Assembly: GCA_014763515.1 (NCBI GenBank)
Contig: JACXVH010000016.1
Location: 1-14,791, forward strand
Direction of reading: 5' to 3'
Source of the DNA: Flavobacteriaceae bacterium
GTDB lineage: Bacteria; Bacteroidota; Bacteroidia; Flavobacteriales; Flavobacteriaceae
Length of the DNA: 14,791 nucleotides
In this document: positions 6,714-14,677 of the stretch, in pieces
Position numbering within the stretch: position 1 is the first letter of the stretch
Layout: the number at the start of each line of letters is the position of its first letter
The notes under the pieces: generated by a model
Databases searched by the model: none
What the model was told of the DNA's origin: nothing
What the model saw: the letters and a program-made list of their open reading frames with translations, nothing else
Program-made: the position numbers and the translations under genes

Positions 6714-8732
6714 TTAGTTACAAATTTTATAGAATCCCTTTTCGGCAGTAGCATGGAAAGGGATTTTTTCTTTTTCGCAAGTTTCTTTCCACTTTTGAAC
6801 TTTATAAAACGAATTGGTTTTATCGGCAATAATAGTTTCGGGATGATGATGTTTAATTACACATTCTAAATTTATAGTCGGATTGTTTGAAAGGACAATA
6901 ACTGCTGCTTTATGTTTTGTTTGATATTTACTTAAACTATCAATTACTAAAACATTTTTGTTTTTAAAAAACAAGGCGTTTTCTACAGGGAAAATTTGAG
7001 TTTGATTTACAAAACTTCCTTTTGCATAATCGTTAATAATGTCACTATTAGTCTCTGGCGCGTTTGAAAAAAAGCTGATTTGATTATTTTTCTTCTTGCT
7101 TATTAATAGTTCATTGGCATTGTAAACAATAAATTCTTCAGTTGAGTTTTTTTGTATTAGAGTAATTATGTAAGCAAATTGGAATAAGATTACGGAACCT
7201 ATAAAATAATATAAAGTTCTAGTTTTCTTATTGTAAAAATACAGGATAAAACAAATTATAGATAAATAGGCTAATATGCATAGAAAAAAACTGAATGAAA
7301 TATTTTGAATAACAAGATATTGAAAACTGGAAATCCATTTGGTATACAAATTCATTAAATTGATAAAAAACGAAACTACTCTTCCTAATAAAATAGCCAA
7401 TGTTGGAAAAACAAAATTTAAAATTAGCGTTGCTAGACTCGTAATGACAACTGCTGTAGTTAAAGGAATTATTACAATATTGGCCACCAAAAACAAAATT
7501 GGAAACTGGTTGAAATAATAAATACTTAATGGCAAAACACCAATTTGTGCTGCCAAAGAAACCATTACCAAATCAGTAAAATAATTTACAATTTTAAATT
7601 TAGTAAAGTATAGTTTTTTGAAATATGGTTGAAAAGCAACAATTGATAAAACTGCTGCGTAGCTCAATTGAAAACCAATATCGAAAATGAAATTTGGTTT
7701 GAATACAAGCAATAAAAGTGCAGAAAATGCTATAGAGTTATAAATTGAAGTATCTCTATTTAGTGCTCTTCCAATTGCAATAATAGAAAACATAGTTACG
7801 GCTCTTGTTACCGAAGCACTAAAGCCAGTTAAAACAGCAAAACTCCATAGAAAAACTAATGTAATTAATAATTTCAACACTAAACCTTTCTTGGTGTTTC
7901 TTAATGGTTTTAAAAGGAAACTAATAAATAAGTATAAAATACCAACATGTAGACCAGAAATAGCTAAAATGTGAATAACTCCTGAGTTTTGATAATTTTC
8001 AATTATTGATGGATCAATTAAATTTTTGTAACCAAAAAGCAAAGCAAAAACGATACTTTTTGTAGTGTTGTTCCAATTTTGATAAGAAAAACTAGCTATT
8101 AATTTTTGGCGATTTTTGTACCAAAATGAATCCCAATTCTTTTGATGATTTAAAATTTTAAACTTTCCTTCTTTAATAAAAGTTTGATGAAATATGTTTT
8201 GATGCGCTAAATAATTAGCGTAATCAAATTGATATGGATTGAATTTTCTTGGTACAATTTGAAGTTTACTTAATGCAATTATTTCATCTCCAGGTGTTAA
8301 TGCTTTTTGTTCTTTTTTCGAAATATAAACTAAAAGTTTACCTGTTGTTGCTTTATCATTTACTGATTGGAGTTGGACTAAATATTTATCATTTTTCTCA
8401 GTCGATTTATAATTACTTTGAACTATAGCTTTAAATAGAACGGGAGTTTCAGTAGTTGTTATTTTAGAATAATGACTGTGGTTATTGGGTTCAAAATTGA
8501 AATGGTGAACTAAGATTCCAAAAGTAAAAGCGGTTGTAATGGTAGCAAATCCAAATTTAGTTTCTAAAGTATAGGATTGTTTTGCTTTTAACCAAAAGAA
8601 CGCTAAAAAGGCAATTGAAAAAATATTTAAAACAATAAGATAAAGAAAATCAATTTTTGTAGAAAAATCGAATACAATTCCTAATCCAAAGAAAATAGTA
8701 AATAAAATCAATGGAAAAGGAAAAGCCTTCAT
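6714..8732 (-). CDS. comEC: ComEC/Rec2 family DNA-uptake channel protein, short form
   Basis: ComEC forms the inner-membrane channel that passes single-stranded DNA into the cytoplasm during natural transformation. The 672-residue protein has N-terminal membrane helices, a DUF4131/OB-fold-like region (about 95-195) and the Competence membrane domain (about 225-500). That domain carries the hallmark HILAISGLHVG at 254-264, TGFSASVTRA at 302-311 and FDIGFQLSYAA at 350-360. A soluble tail of about 140 residues (530-672) sits where longer ComEC proteins have a metallo-beta-lactamase domain. Here no HxHxDH metal motif is present, so the nuclease-like activity is probably absent. It is the last gene of the surE-lpxB operon, 10 bases after the NlpC/P60 gene. 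Whether the host is competent cannot be judged from this window. Confidence 0.9.
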   Translation of the reverse strand: MKAFPFPLILFTIFFGLGIVFDFSTKIDFLYLIVLNIFSIAFLAFFWLKAKQSYTLETKFGFATITTAFTFGILVHHFNFEPNNHSHYSKITTTETPVLFKAIVQSNYKSTEKNDKYLVQLQSVNDKATTGKLLVYISKKEQKALTPGDEIIALSKLQIVPRKFNPYQFDYANYLAHQNIFHQTFIKEGKFKILNHQKNWDSFWYKNRQKLIASFSYQNWNNTTKSIVFALLFGYKNLIDPSIIENYQNSGVIHILAISGLHVGILYLFISFLLKPLRNTKKGLVLKLLITLVFLWSFAVLTGFSASVTRAVTMFSIIAIGRALNRDTSIYNSIAFSALLLLVFKPNFIFDIGFQLSYAAVLSIVAFQPYFKKLYFTKFKIVNYFTDLVMVSLAAQIGVLPLSIYYFNQFPILFLVANIVIIPLTTAVVITSLATLILNFVFPTLAILLGRVVSFFINLMNLYTKWISSFQYLVIQNISFSFFLCILAYLSIICFILYFYNKKTRTLYYFIGSVILFQFAYIITLIQKNSTEEFIVYNANELLISKKKNNQISFFSNAPETNSDIINDYAKGSFVNQTQIFPVENALFFKNKNVLVIDSLSKYQTKHKAAVIVLSNNPTINLECVIKHHHPETIIADKTNSFYKVQKWKETCEKEKIPFHATAEKGFYKICN
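6733..6765 (+). terminator. Rho-independent terminator of the peptidase/transporter cluster, inside comEC 3' end
   Basis: A perfect 9-bp stem, AATCCCTTT (6733-6741) with AAAGGGATT (6757-6765), encloses a 15-base loop and is followed directly by a T-rich run (TTTTCTTTTTC). It lies 20 bases after the thioredoxin stop codon and is oriented for the plus strand. On the minus strand the bases after the stem are not T-rich, so it should not stop comEC. It coincides with the last codons of comEC, about residues 656-666. Confidence 0.75.
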
Positions 8733-8742
8733 ATATTATGTT

Positions 8743-9306
8743 TTAATTTAACACTCTATTTATTTGTGCAAATGCGTTGCCATAATAACTATCTGCAGTT
8801 GATGAAATAATTACTCCTTGACTAGTTGATGAATGAATAAATTTTATTTCATCTTCTGTAACTTCAGTAATAATCCCAACATGGTTAATAACACTTCTTC
8901 CGTTTGTTGTAAAAAATATTAAGTCGCCAGGTTGTGCTTTGTTTATGCTTATTTTTTTACCATGTCTCGACATATCTATCGAAGTTCTAGGTAATTTAAT
9001 ATCAAAATTTTCAAAAGTTCTAAAAACTAAGCCAGAACAATCCATTCCTGTTTTTGTAGTGCCTCCTAATCTATATTTAACACCTAAATTAGATTTTGCA
9101 TCGTCAATTAATTCTTGTTGAATTCTAGTAGCATTAACATTTTTAGAACTATTTTTTTTAGTTGTTTTTGTTTTGCTGTTTTTTTCATTGTAACTGTAAA
9201 TTCCTTTATCTATTGCTTCATCTTTTGAAGTGACAATGTTAGAATTAGTTTTACAGTTGGTAATTATTGAGGCTAATAAGAAAATATAAAAGATTCTTTT
9301 AATCAT
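8743..9306 (-). CDS. NlpC/P60 (C40) peptidoglycan endopeptidase lipoprotein
   Basis: This is a probable cell-wall hydrolase that cuts stem-peptide bonds such as D-Glu-(meso)DAP. The 187 residues begin with a hydrophobic signal ending ASIITNC; Cys18 is the likely lipidation site, although Asn before it is unusual for a lipobox. A Lys/Ser-rich linker (about 40-58) leads to the NlpC/P60 domain (about 64-185). The catalytic set is visible: Cys90 in GMDCSGLV, His142 in INHVGIITE and His158 in FIHSS. It lies between lpxB (29-base gap) and comEC (10-base gap) on the same strand. Membrane-anchored C40 enzymes trim peptidoglycan, and the position before comEC is compatible with local wall opening for a DNA-uptake machine, though that link is inference. 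Confidence 0.9.
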   Translation of the reverse strand: MIKRIFYIFLLASIITNCKTNSNIVTSKDEAIDKGIYSYNEKNSKTKTTKKNSSKNVNATRIQQELIDDAKSNLGVKYRLGGTTKTGMDCSGLVFRTFENFDIKLPRTSIDMSRHGKKISINKAQPGDLIFFTTNGRSVINHVGIITEVTEDEIKFIHSSTSQGVIISSTADSYYGNAFAQINRVLN

Positions 9307-9335
9307 TTTAATAGGCTTTTAAACGAAAGTATAAA

Positions 9336-10451
9336 TTATTTTTTTAAACGAGAAACAATTAATGCGGCAGTTTTTTCGCTGGCACCTGTTCCTCCTAAAT
9401 TTTGTTCAAGTATATTATAGTTTTTAAGGATATTTGCTCGACTTTCACCTTCCAGAATTTTGCCTAACTCAAGTTTTAAATTTTTAGTATTCAAATCGCC
9501 TTGAATTAATTCTTTTACAACTTCTTTATCCATGATTAAGTTAACCAATGAAATGAATTTTAATGTAATAATTCGTTTAGCAATTTGGTAAGAAATCCAG
9601 CTTCCTTTATAGCACACAACTTCTGGAACTTTAAATAAAGCAGTTTCTAGAGTAGCTGTTCCAGATGTTACAAGAGCAGCATGGGCAATACTTAATAAAT
9701 CGTAAGTTTTATTAGAAATAAAATGTACATTTTTATTTACTAAAAAAGGTTTGTAAATTTCAAAATCTTGACTTGGTGCGCCAGCAATAACAAATTGGTA
9801 TTCAGGAAAAAATTCTACTACAGAAACCATAATTTTCAATTTTGTATTGATTTCTTGTTTTCGACTTCCCGGTAACAAAGCAATAATAGGTTTTTCGTCT
9901 AATTGGTGTTCTTTTCTAAAATCGGCTTCATTTACAATTGTCCTATTTTGAATCGCGTCAATTAAAGGATGTCCAACAAAATCAACGGGAAAATTGTGTT
10001 TTTTTTCATAAAAATCTTTCTCAAACGGAAGAATAACATACATAAAGTCTACATCTTTTTTAATAGCTTTAATTCTATTTTCTTTCCATGCCCAAATTTG
10101 AGGCGAAATATAATAATGTGTTGGAATTCCTTTTTCTTTTGCCCAAGTAGCAATTCGCATATTAAAACCTGGATAATCTATAAAAATTATGACATCGGGT
10201 TTAAAAGATTCTATGTCTTTTTTGCAAAAATTAATATTGTTTAAAATGGTTTTTAGATTCATAACCACTTCTATGAATCCCATAAAAGCTAAATCGCGAT
10301 AATGTTTTACAAGAGTTCCACCAGTTTGTGTCATTAAGTCGCCGCCCCAAAACCGAATTTCAGCATTTGGATCTTCTTTAAATAAGGCTTTCATTAAGTT
10401 TGCGCCATGCAAATCTCCTGAAGCTTCTCCTGCAATTATATAATATTTCAT
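9336..10451 (-). CDS. lpxB: Lipid-A-disaccharide synthase
   Basis: LpxB (GT19) condenses UDP-2,3-diacylglucosamine with lipid X to form the lipid A disaccharide at the inner face of the cytoplasmic membrane. The 371 residues match the family's usual length. Visible motifs are the N-terminal AGEASGDLHGANL (7-19), FIDYPGFN with Asp92, SPQIWAW (116-122), LLPGSRKQE with Arg197, the nucleotide-sugar site TSGTATLE (262-269) and C-terminal GGTGASEKTA (353-362). Its ATG shares one base with the stop of the upstream small membrane protein (TAATG), so translation is likely coupled. It confirms a Gram-negative envelope with lipid A. No oddities were seen. Confidence 0.96.
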   Translation of the reverse strand: MKYYIIAGEASGDLHGANLMKALFKEDPNAEIRFWGGDLMTQTGGTLVKHYRDLAFMGFIEVVMNLKTILNNINFCKKDIESFKPDVIIFIDYPGFNMRIATWAKEKGIPTHYYISPQIWAWKENRIKAIKKDVDFMYVILPFEKDFYEKKHNFPVDFVGHPLIDAIQNRTIVNEADFRKEHQLDEKPIIALLPGSRKQEINTKLKIMVSVVEFFPEYQFVIAGAPSQDFEIYKPFLVNKNVHFISNKTYDLLSIAHAALVTSGTATLETALFKVPEVVCYKGSWISYQIAKRIITLKFISLVNLIMDKEVVKELIQGDLNTKNLKLELGKILEGESRANILKNYNILEQNLGGTGASEKTAALIVSRLKK

Positions 10452-10729
10452 TATAAAAGTAATGTTATAATAGTAAGTACAAGCATAGATAAAATAACAC
10501 CTCTTGCCATCATTTCTTTGTTTTTGTTTAGAAAGAAAAAGAATAACAATAAATTAGGAACGGCTCCTAAAGTAATTACTTTACCAATGGAACCATTGTT
10601 TTTTAAATAGGAATAATTTTCCAGTATTGATGTGTCTCCATTAGAAAACAACATAACCACAATTAAAAATCCGGCAAAACCTAATAGTAGGCCAAATAAT
10701 AAACCGATTAAAATATCTTTTTTTTGCAT
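10451..10729 (-). CDS. Small three-helix membrane protein of unknown function
   Basis: This 92-residue protein is very hydrophobic, with probable membrane helices at about 5-28, 48-67 and 73-91 and a short polar loop (29-47) containing SNGDTSILENYSYLKNNG. I do not recognise a named family. I chose the ATG at 10729 (MQKKDILIG), two bases after the surE stop, over the in-frame ATG at 10744, which would overlap surE by 13 bases and add only MGSII. Its stop overlaps the lpxB start by one base. The tight packing between surE and lpxB argues for a real gene, perhaps connected with the envelope, but no function can be assigned. Confidence 0.75.
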   Translation of the reverse strand: MQKKDILIGLLFGLLLGFAGFLIVVMLFSNGDTSILENYSYLKNNGSIGKVITLGAVPNLLLFFFFLNKNKEMMARGVILSMLVLTIITLLL

Positions 10730-10731
10730 AA

Positions 10732-11499
10732 TTATAGATCCCAATTATTTACAGTTTGAATGGCATGATGTGCAGTTAAATCAAATTGTACCGGTACAAT
10801 AGAAACAAACCCATTTTCTAAAGCAAATTCATCGGTATCTTGACCTTTATCTTTATTTACAAACTCACCAGTTAACCAATAATATTCTTTTCCTTGCGGA
10901 TTAGTTCGCTTATCAAATTCTTCAATCCACATGGCTTTTGCTTGTCGACAAACTTTAATTCCTTTGATTTCGCCTTTTTCCGATTTAGGAAAATTCACAT
11001 TCAATACAACTCCTTCTGGAAGTCCATTTTTTAAAACTTCTAAAGCAATTTTCTTTACAAATCTTTTTATAAGGCTAAAATCGGTTTCCCAACTGTAATC
11101 TAAATGCGAAAATCCTATTGCAGGGATTCCTTCTATTCCGGCTTCTACAGCAGCACTCATAGTTCCTGAATAAATTACATTAATTGAAGAGTTTGAACCA
11201 TGATTAATACCAGAAACACATAAATCGGGTTTTCGTTTTAAAATTTCATGAACCGCCATTTTTACACAATCAACGGGTGTTCCTGAACAACTATACTCGT
11301 GTTCAATTTCTGGATCTAAATTTACTTTATCTAAATGAAGCGTGTTGTTTATCGTTATTGCATGTCCCATAGCACTTTGTGGGCTATCAGGAGCAACTAC
11401 AATAACGTCACCTATTTCTTTCATGATACTAATTAAAGTTCTTATACCAGGTGAAACTATACTATCGTCGTTTGTAACTAAAATTAATGGACGTTGCAT
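10732..11499 (-). CDS. surE: 5'/3'-nucleotidase SurE
   Basis: SurE is a cytoplasmic, divalent-metal-dependent phosphatase that dephosphorylates nucleoside 5'- and 3'-monophosphates and is linked to stationary-phase survival. The 255-residue protein has the family's N-terminal LVTNDDS motif with metal ligands Asp11 and Asp12, Ser42 in APDSPQSAMG and Asn99 in SGINHGSN, all four in the expected order, and the SGTMSAAVEA segment at 111-120. Length is typical. It is the first gene of the minus-strand operon and is divergent from the tail-specific protease. I saw no well-formed promoter; TATTTTAG close to the start (11515-11522) is a poor match and would leave almost no leader. Confidence 0.96.
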   Translation of the reverse strand: MQRPLILVTNDDSIVSPGIRTLISIMKEIGDVIVVAPDSPQSAMGHAITINNTLHLDKVNLDPEIEHEYSCSGTPVDCVKMAVHEILKRKPDLCVSGINHGSNSSINVIYSGTMSAAVEAGIEGIPAIGFSHLDYSWETDFSLIKRFVKKIALEVLKNGLPEGVVLNVNFPKSEKGEIKGIKVCRQAKAMWIEEFDKRTNPQGKEYYWLTGEFVNKDKGQDTDEFALENGFVSIVPVQFDLTAHHAIQTVNNWDL

Positions 11500-11643
11500 T
11501 TTTTTATTTTTTTGCTAAAATAATAATTTAAAGCTAAGACTATTTCTCTTGAAGGCATATTTATTAGGATGTTTAACAAAATTTTATCGTATCTTGCACT
11601 ATCGTGGCATAGTTTTTTATGTACCTTAGTTGAAAATTTTGCA

Positions 11644-13821
11644 ATGAACCGAATTGTCGATTATATGAAGAGAAATTATAAAATTGTTTTGCTTGTTACA
11701 GCATTATGTGCTGTGTTATGGAGTTTTATTCCTTCTAAAAAAGTTGAAGATCCAGAAAAAGATAAACTTTTAATAGAACTATTGTCTTATGTGTTAGAGA
11801 GAGGGCATTATAGTCCGGTTGCTTTTGATAATAATTTTTCTCAAAAAGTGTATAAAAAATACATCAATGGAATTGATCCTACGAAACGTTTTTTCTATCA
11901 ATCAGATATTAATGAGTTTGCTAAATATGAAAATAGTATAGATGATTTAATTAAGACTAAAGATTTAACTTTTTTTGAATTAACTAATTCTCGTTTATTA
12001 CAACGTATACACGAGTCAAGAAGTATTTATGAGGAGATTTTAGATAAGCCTTTTGATTTTTCAAAAGACGAGGAAATTAATGTAGATTATGAAAAATTGC
12101 CTTACGCTAAAAACAAAAAAGAATTAACAGATAGATGGAGAAAACAATTGAAATTTTCAGTGTTGTCTTCAGTAACAGATAAACAAAAATTAGAAGAAGC
12201 AAAACATAAAAAAGATTCAACTTATACTGTAAAATCATTTGGAACAATTGAAAAAGAAGCTAGAGAAAATTCATTAAAATCTTTAGACGAATATTTTGAT
12301 TTTGTTGAAAAAGAATTAGACAGAAATGACTGGTTTTCTATTTTCTTAAATTCAATTGTTGAACAATTTGATCCGCATACTTTTTATTTCTCACCTGATG
12401 ATAAAGATAAGTTCGATATCAGTATGAGTGGAAAATTTGAAGGAATTGGTGCGCGTTTACAAAAGAAAAATGATGCTGTAGAAGTTTCAGAACTTATTTC
12501 TGGAGGACCAGCTTGGAGAGGAAAAGAATTAGAAGCTGGTGATGTAATTTTAAAAGTAGGTCAAGGTGAAGAAGAACCACTTGATATTGCAGGAATGCGA
12601 TTAGATGATGTGGTTAAAAAAATAAAAGGTCATAAAGGAACTGAAGTTCGCCTTACTGTAAAAAAAGTAGATGGAACTATTAAAATAATTTCTATTATTA
12701 GAGATGAAGTAGAAACAGAAGAAACTTTTGCAAAATCATCAACTGTAGAAAAAGACGGAAAAAAATTCGGAATTATTTATTTACCTAAATTTTACATTAG
12801 TTTCGAAAATAAAGATAATAGAGATGCTTATAAAGATGTAGCTCTAGAAATTGAAAGACTTAAAAAAGAAGGTATTCAAGGACTAATTATCGATTTAAGA
12901 GGAAACGGAGGCGGATCATTAGAAACTGTTGTAAACATGACGGGTTTATTTATTGAGCAAGGGCCAGTTGTACAAATTAAATCTTCAGGTAGAAAACAAG
13001 AAGTGCTTTTCGATAAAGATTCATCTGTTCAATGGGACGGACCTCTAGTAGTAATGGTGGATAATTTCTCGGCATCGGCATCTGAAATTTTTGCTGCAGC
13101 CATTCAAGATTATAAAAGAGGAATTGTTATTGGTAGTAAGCATACTTATGGAAAAGGGACGGTTCAAAATGTTATCGATTTAAATCAGTTTATTAGAAGT
13201 AGCGATTTTGGAGATTTGGGCGCTTTAAAAACAACTACTCAAAAATTCTATAGAATTAATGGTGGTTCTACTCAAAGAGAAGGAGTTTTAAGTGATATCG
13301 TTTTACCAGATAGATTTAGTTATCTTGATATGGGAGAAAGAGATGAAGAAAACGCTTTGCCTTGGGATAAAATTTCACCAACAGAGTACCAACCAGTTTT
13401 TGCGGGTTACGAATCGGTGATAAATAAAAGTAAAGAACGAGTTGCAAACAGTAATCAGTTTAAATTGATTGATGAAAATGCAAAATGGATTTTTGAAAGA
13501 AAAGATGTAAATGATTTTAGTTTAAATCTTAAGAAATTCAGACATGAATTAGATGAAGCAGATTTAAAATTGAAACAATTTAAAGCAATAACAGATTACA
13601 AAAACAATTTAGATTTTAAATCGTTGCCTTATGAAGAAATGATTTTTGAAAAAGATACCATCCTAAAAGAAAAAAGAGTTCGTTGGCATGAAGAAATGCA
13701 AAAAGACGTTTACATGGACGAAGCTCTTAACGTTTTAGATGATTTAAATGTTTTATATTCTAGTCAAAAAATGGTGTTGACTAAAAAGAAAAAAGATAAC
13801 AAACTAGAAAGAGTAGATTAA
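11644..13821 (+). CDS. prc: Carboxy-terminal processing (tail-specific) protease, S41 family
   Basis: This serine protease cuts proteins from nonpolar C-termini and acts in the periplasm, probably anchored by its N-terminal helix. Counted from ATG 11644 it has 725 residues: a membrane/signal helix (about 11-28), an N-terminal Tsp domain (about 40-245), a PDZ domain (about 262-353), the S41 catalytic domain (about 373-560) and a C-terminal DUF3340-type region. The catalytic dyad is Ser478 in NFSASASEIFAAA and Lys504 in TYGKGTVQ; FYRINGGSTQREGV is also typical of the Prc subgroup. An in-frame ATG at 11569 would add 25 residues (with ALSWHSFLCTL) of atypical character, and ATG 11668 (MKRNYK) is another possible start. 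I prefer 11644 but cannot settle it. It is divergent from surE and apparently monocistronic. Confidence 0.93.
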   Translation: MNRIVDYMKRNYKIVLLVTALCAVLWSFIPSKKVEDPEKDKLLIELLSYVLERGHYSPVAFDNNFSQKVYKKYINGIDPTKRFFYQSDINEFAKYENSIDDLIKTKDLTFFELTNSRLLQRIHESRSIYEEILDKPFDFSKDEEINVDYEKLPYAKNKKELTDRWRKQLKFSVLSSVTDKQKLEEAKHKKDSTYTVKSFGTIEKEARENSLKSLDEYFDFVEKELDRNDWFSIFLNSIVEQFDPHTFYFSPDDKDKFDISMSGKFEGIGARLQKKNDAVEVSELISGGPAWRGKELEAGDVILKVGQGEEEPLDIAGMRLDDVVKKIKGHKGTEVRLTVKKVDGTIKIISIIRDEVETEETFAKSSTVEKDGKKFGIIYLPKFYISFENKDNRDAYKDVALEIERLKKEGIQGLIIDLRGNGGGSLETVVNMTGLFIEQGPVVQIKSSGRKQEVLFDKDSSVQWDGPLVVMVDNFSASASEIFAAAIQDYKRGIVIGSKHTYGKGTVQNVIDLNQFIRSSDFGDLGALKTTTQKFYRINGGSTQREGVLSDIVLPDRFSYLDMGERDEENALPWDKISPTEYQPVFAGYESVINKSKERVANSNQFKLIDENAKWIFERKDVNDFSLNLKKFRHELDEADLKLKQFKAITDYKNNLDFKSLPYEEMIFEKDTILKEKRVRWHEEMQKDVYMDEALNVLDDLNVLYSSQKMVLTKKKKDNKLERVD

Positions 13822-13841
13822 TTTTTGCTTTTAAATTTTAG

Positions 13842-13899
13842 GTAGAAAAAGTTTTCTCAATTAAATTTCTTTAAGGAATTTTTTGAAAATTTTTTCTAC
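13842..13899 (+). terminator. Long hairpin at the prc / hydrolase convergent junction
   Basis: GTAGAAAAAGTTTTC (13842-13856) pairs with GAAAATTTTTTCTAC (13885-13899): 15 positions with a single G-U pair, around a 28-base loop. On the plus strand a T-rich run (TTCTTTTTTGTTTTCT) follows, so it can end the prc transcript, whose stop is 20 bases before the stem. The right arm lies in the last codons of the convergent hydrolase. The stem is AT-rich and the loop long, so efficiency is uncertain; it might also act on the minus strand, although there the trailing bases are poorer in T. Confidence 0.5.
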
Positions 13900-14649
13900 T
13901 TCTTTTTTGTTTTCTAAATGGCTCATGTGACCATCTTCTAATGTTTCTAATTGAACATTAGTTCCTTCAATTTGTAAAACACTTTCCTCAAAATTTAAAA
14001 CAGGATCTTTTTTTCCTAAGATTAATAATTTTGGATAATCGGTAGTGTGTAATAAAATTTCTCTATCTTTTCTTATTTTCATACCTTCTTGAGCGGCAAC
14101 AATTCCTTGTAAAGATGTATTTAAAGCTTCATTTTTTGCCCACTCAATTTCAGTAATTAATTTTTCTCTATTAGCTTCGCTAAATAAGTTTGCAATAGAC
14201 ATACTTATAGCTGCTTGATAATTTTTTTTAACGGCTTTTATAGCTCTATCACGGTTTGCTTTTCTTTCTTGTGAATCTTCTTTACTTGTAGAGTTTAATA
14301 AAATTAAACCTTTCACCATATAGGGATATAATTCTGAAAAAGCAAGCGACGCATAACCACCCATTGAATGTCCTGCTAAAACGATTCGTTTTAAATGTAA
14401 ATGTTTTACAACTTCATGAACAGCATCTGCCATATCTTCCATAGTGTGAACATAACCTAAACATTCTGTTTTTCCATGACCCAATAAATCAATACAAATT
14501 ACGCGATAATGTTTTGTTAATTTTGGTTGAAGATATTGCCACATGTTGCTGTTTTCTAAAAAGCCATGAAGTAAAACAATAGCAGTTCCTTTTCCTTCGT
14601 CAGAAAAATTGATTGAGGTGTTTTTATATGTGATTTGTTGGTAAACCAT
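13861..14649 (-). CDS. Alpha/beta-fold hydrolase
   Basis: This is a cytoplasmic serine hydrolase of 262 residues with no signal peptide. It has the canonical core: oxyanion HGF at 28-30, nucleophile Ser95 in AGHSMGG, acid Asp215 in GKKDPV and His241 in DGHMSHLE. A helical cap occupies about 120-195. The fold covers esterases, lactonases, C-C hydrolases and haloperoxidase-like enzymes, and the substrate cannot be predicted. The gene converges on prc, 39 bases apart. A terminator between it and the next minus-strand gene suggests its own promoter; a TATTTTTG box sits directly before the ATG. An ordinary, intact gene by codon use and length. Confidence 0.9.
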   Translation of the reverse strand: MVYQQITYKNTSINFSDEGKGTAIVLLHGFLENSNMWQYLQPKLTKHYRVICIDLLGHGKTECLGYVHTMEDMADAVHEVVKHLHLKRIVLAGHSMGGYASLAFSELYPYMVKGLILLNSTSKEDSQERKANRDRAIKAVKKNYQAAISMSIANLFSEANREKLITEIEWAKNEALNTSLQGIVAAQEGMKIRKDREILLHTTDYPKLLILGKKDPVLNFEESVLQIEGTNVQLETLEDGHMSHLENKKEVEKIFKKFLKEI

Positions 14650-14653
14650 AATG

Positions 14654-14661
14654 CAAAAATA
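14654..14661 (-). promoter_or_regulatory. Possible -7 box (TATTTTTG) just before the hydrolase start
   Basis: On the minus strand TATTTTTGC matches the Bacteroidetes -7 consensus and lies five bases from the ATG at 14649, which would put the transcript start at or beside the start codon. No TTTG -33 box is found upstream, where the terminator of the previous gene lies. The match could be chance in AT-rich DNA. Confidence 0.2.
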
Positions 14662-14677
14662 ATTATTCTAAATAAAA

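Noticed and set aside
8743..9306. Surface-export signal after the lipoprotein Cys of the NlpC/P60 protein
   Set aside because: The residues after Cys18 (KTNSN) lack the acidic cluster expected of Bacteroidetes lipoprotein export signals, so a periplasm-facing location is more likely.
10729..10744. Upstream start MGSII for the small membrane protein
   Set aside because: It would overlap surE by 13 bases, while ATG 10729 sits cleanly two bases after the surE stop and begins with a normal charged N-terminus.
11515..11522. TATTTTAG on the minus strand as a surE promoter box
   Set aside because: One mismatch to TAnnTTTG, no -33 box, and only about 15 bases from the ATG; not convincing in AT-rich DNA.
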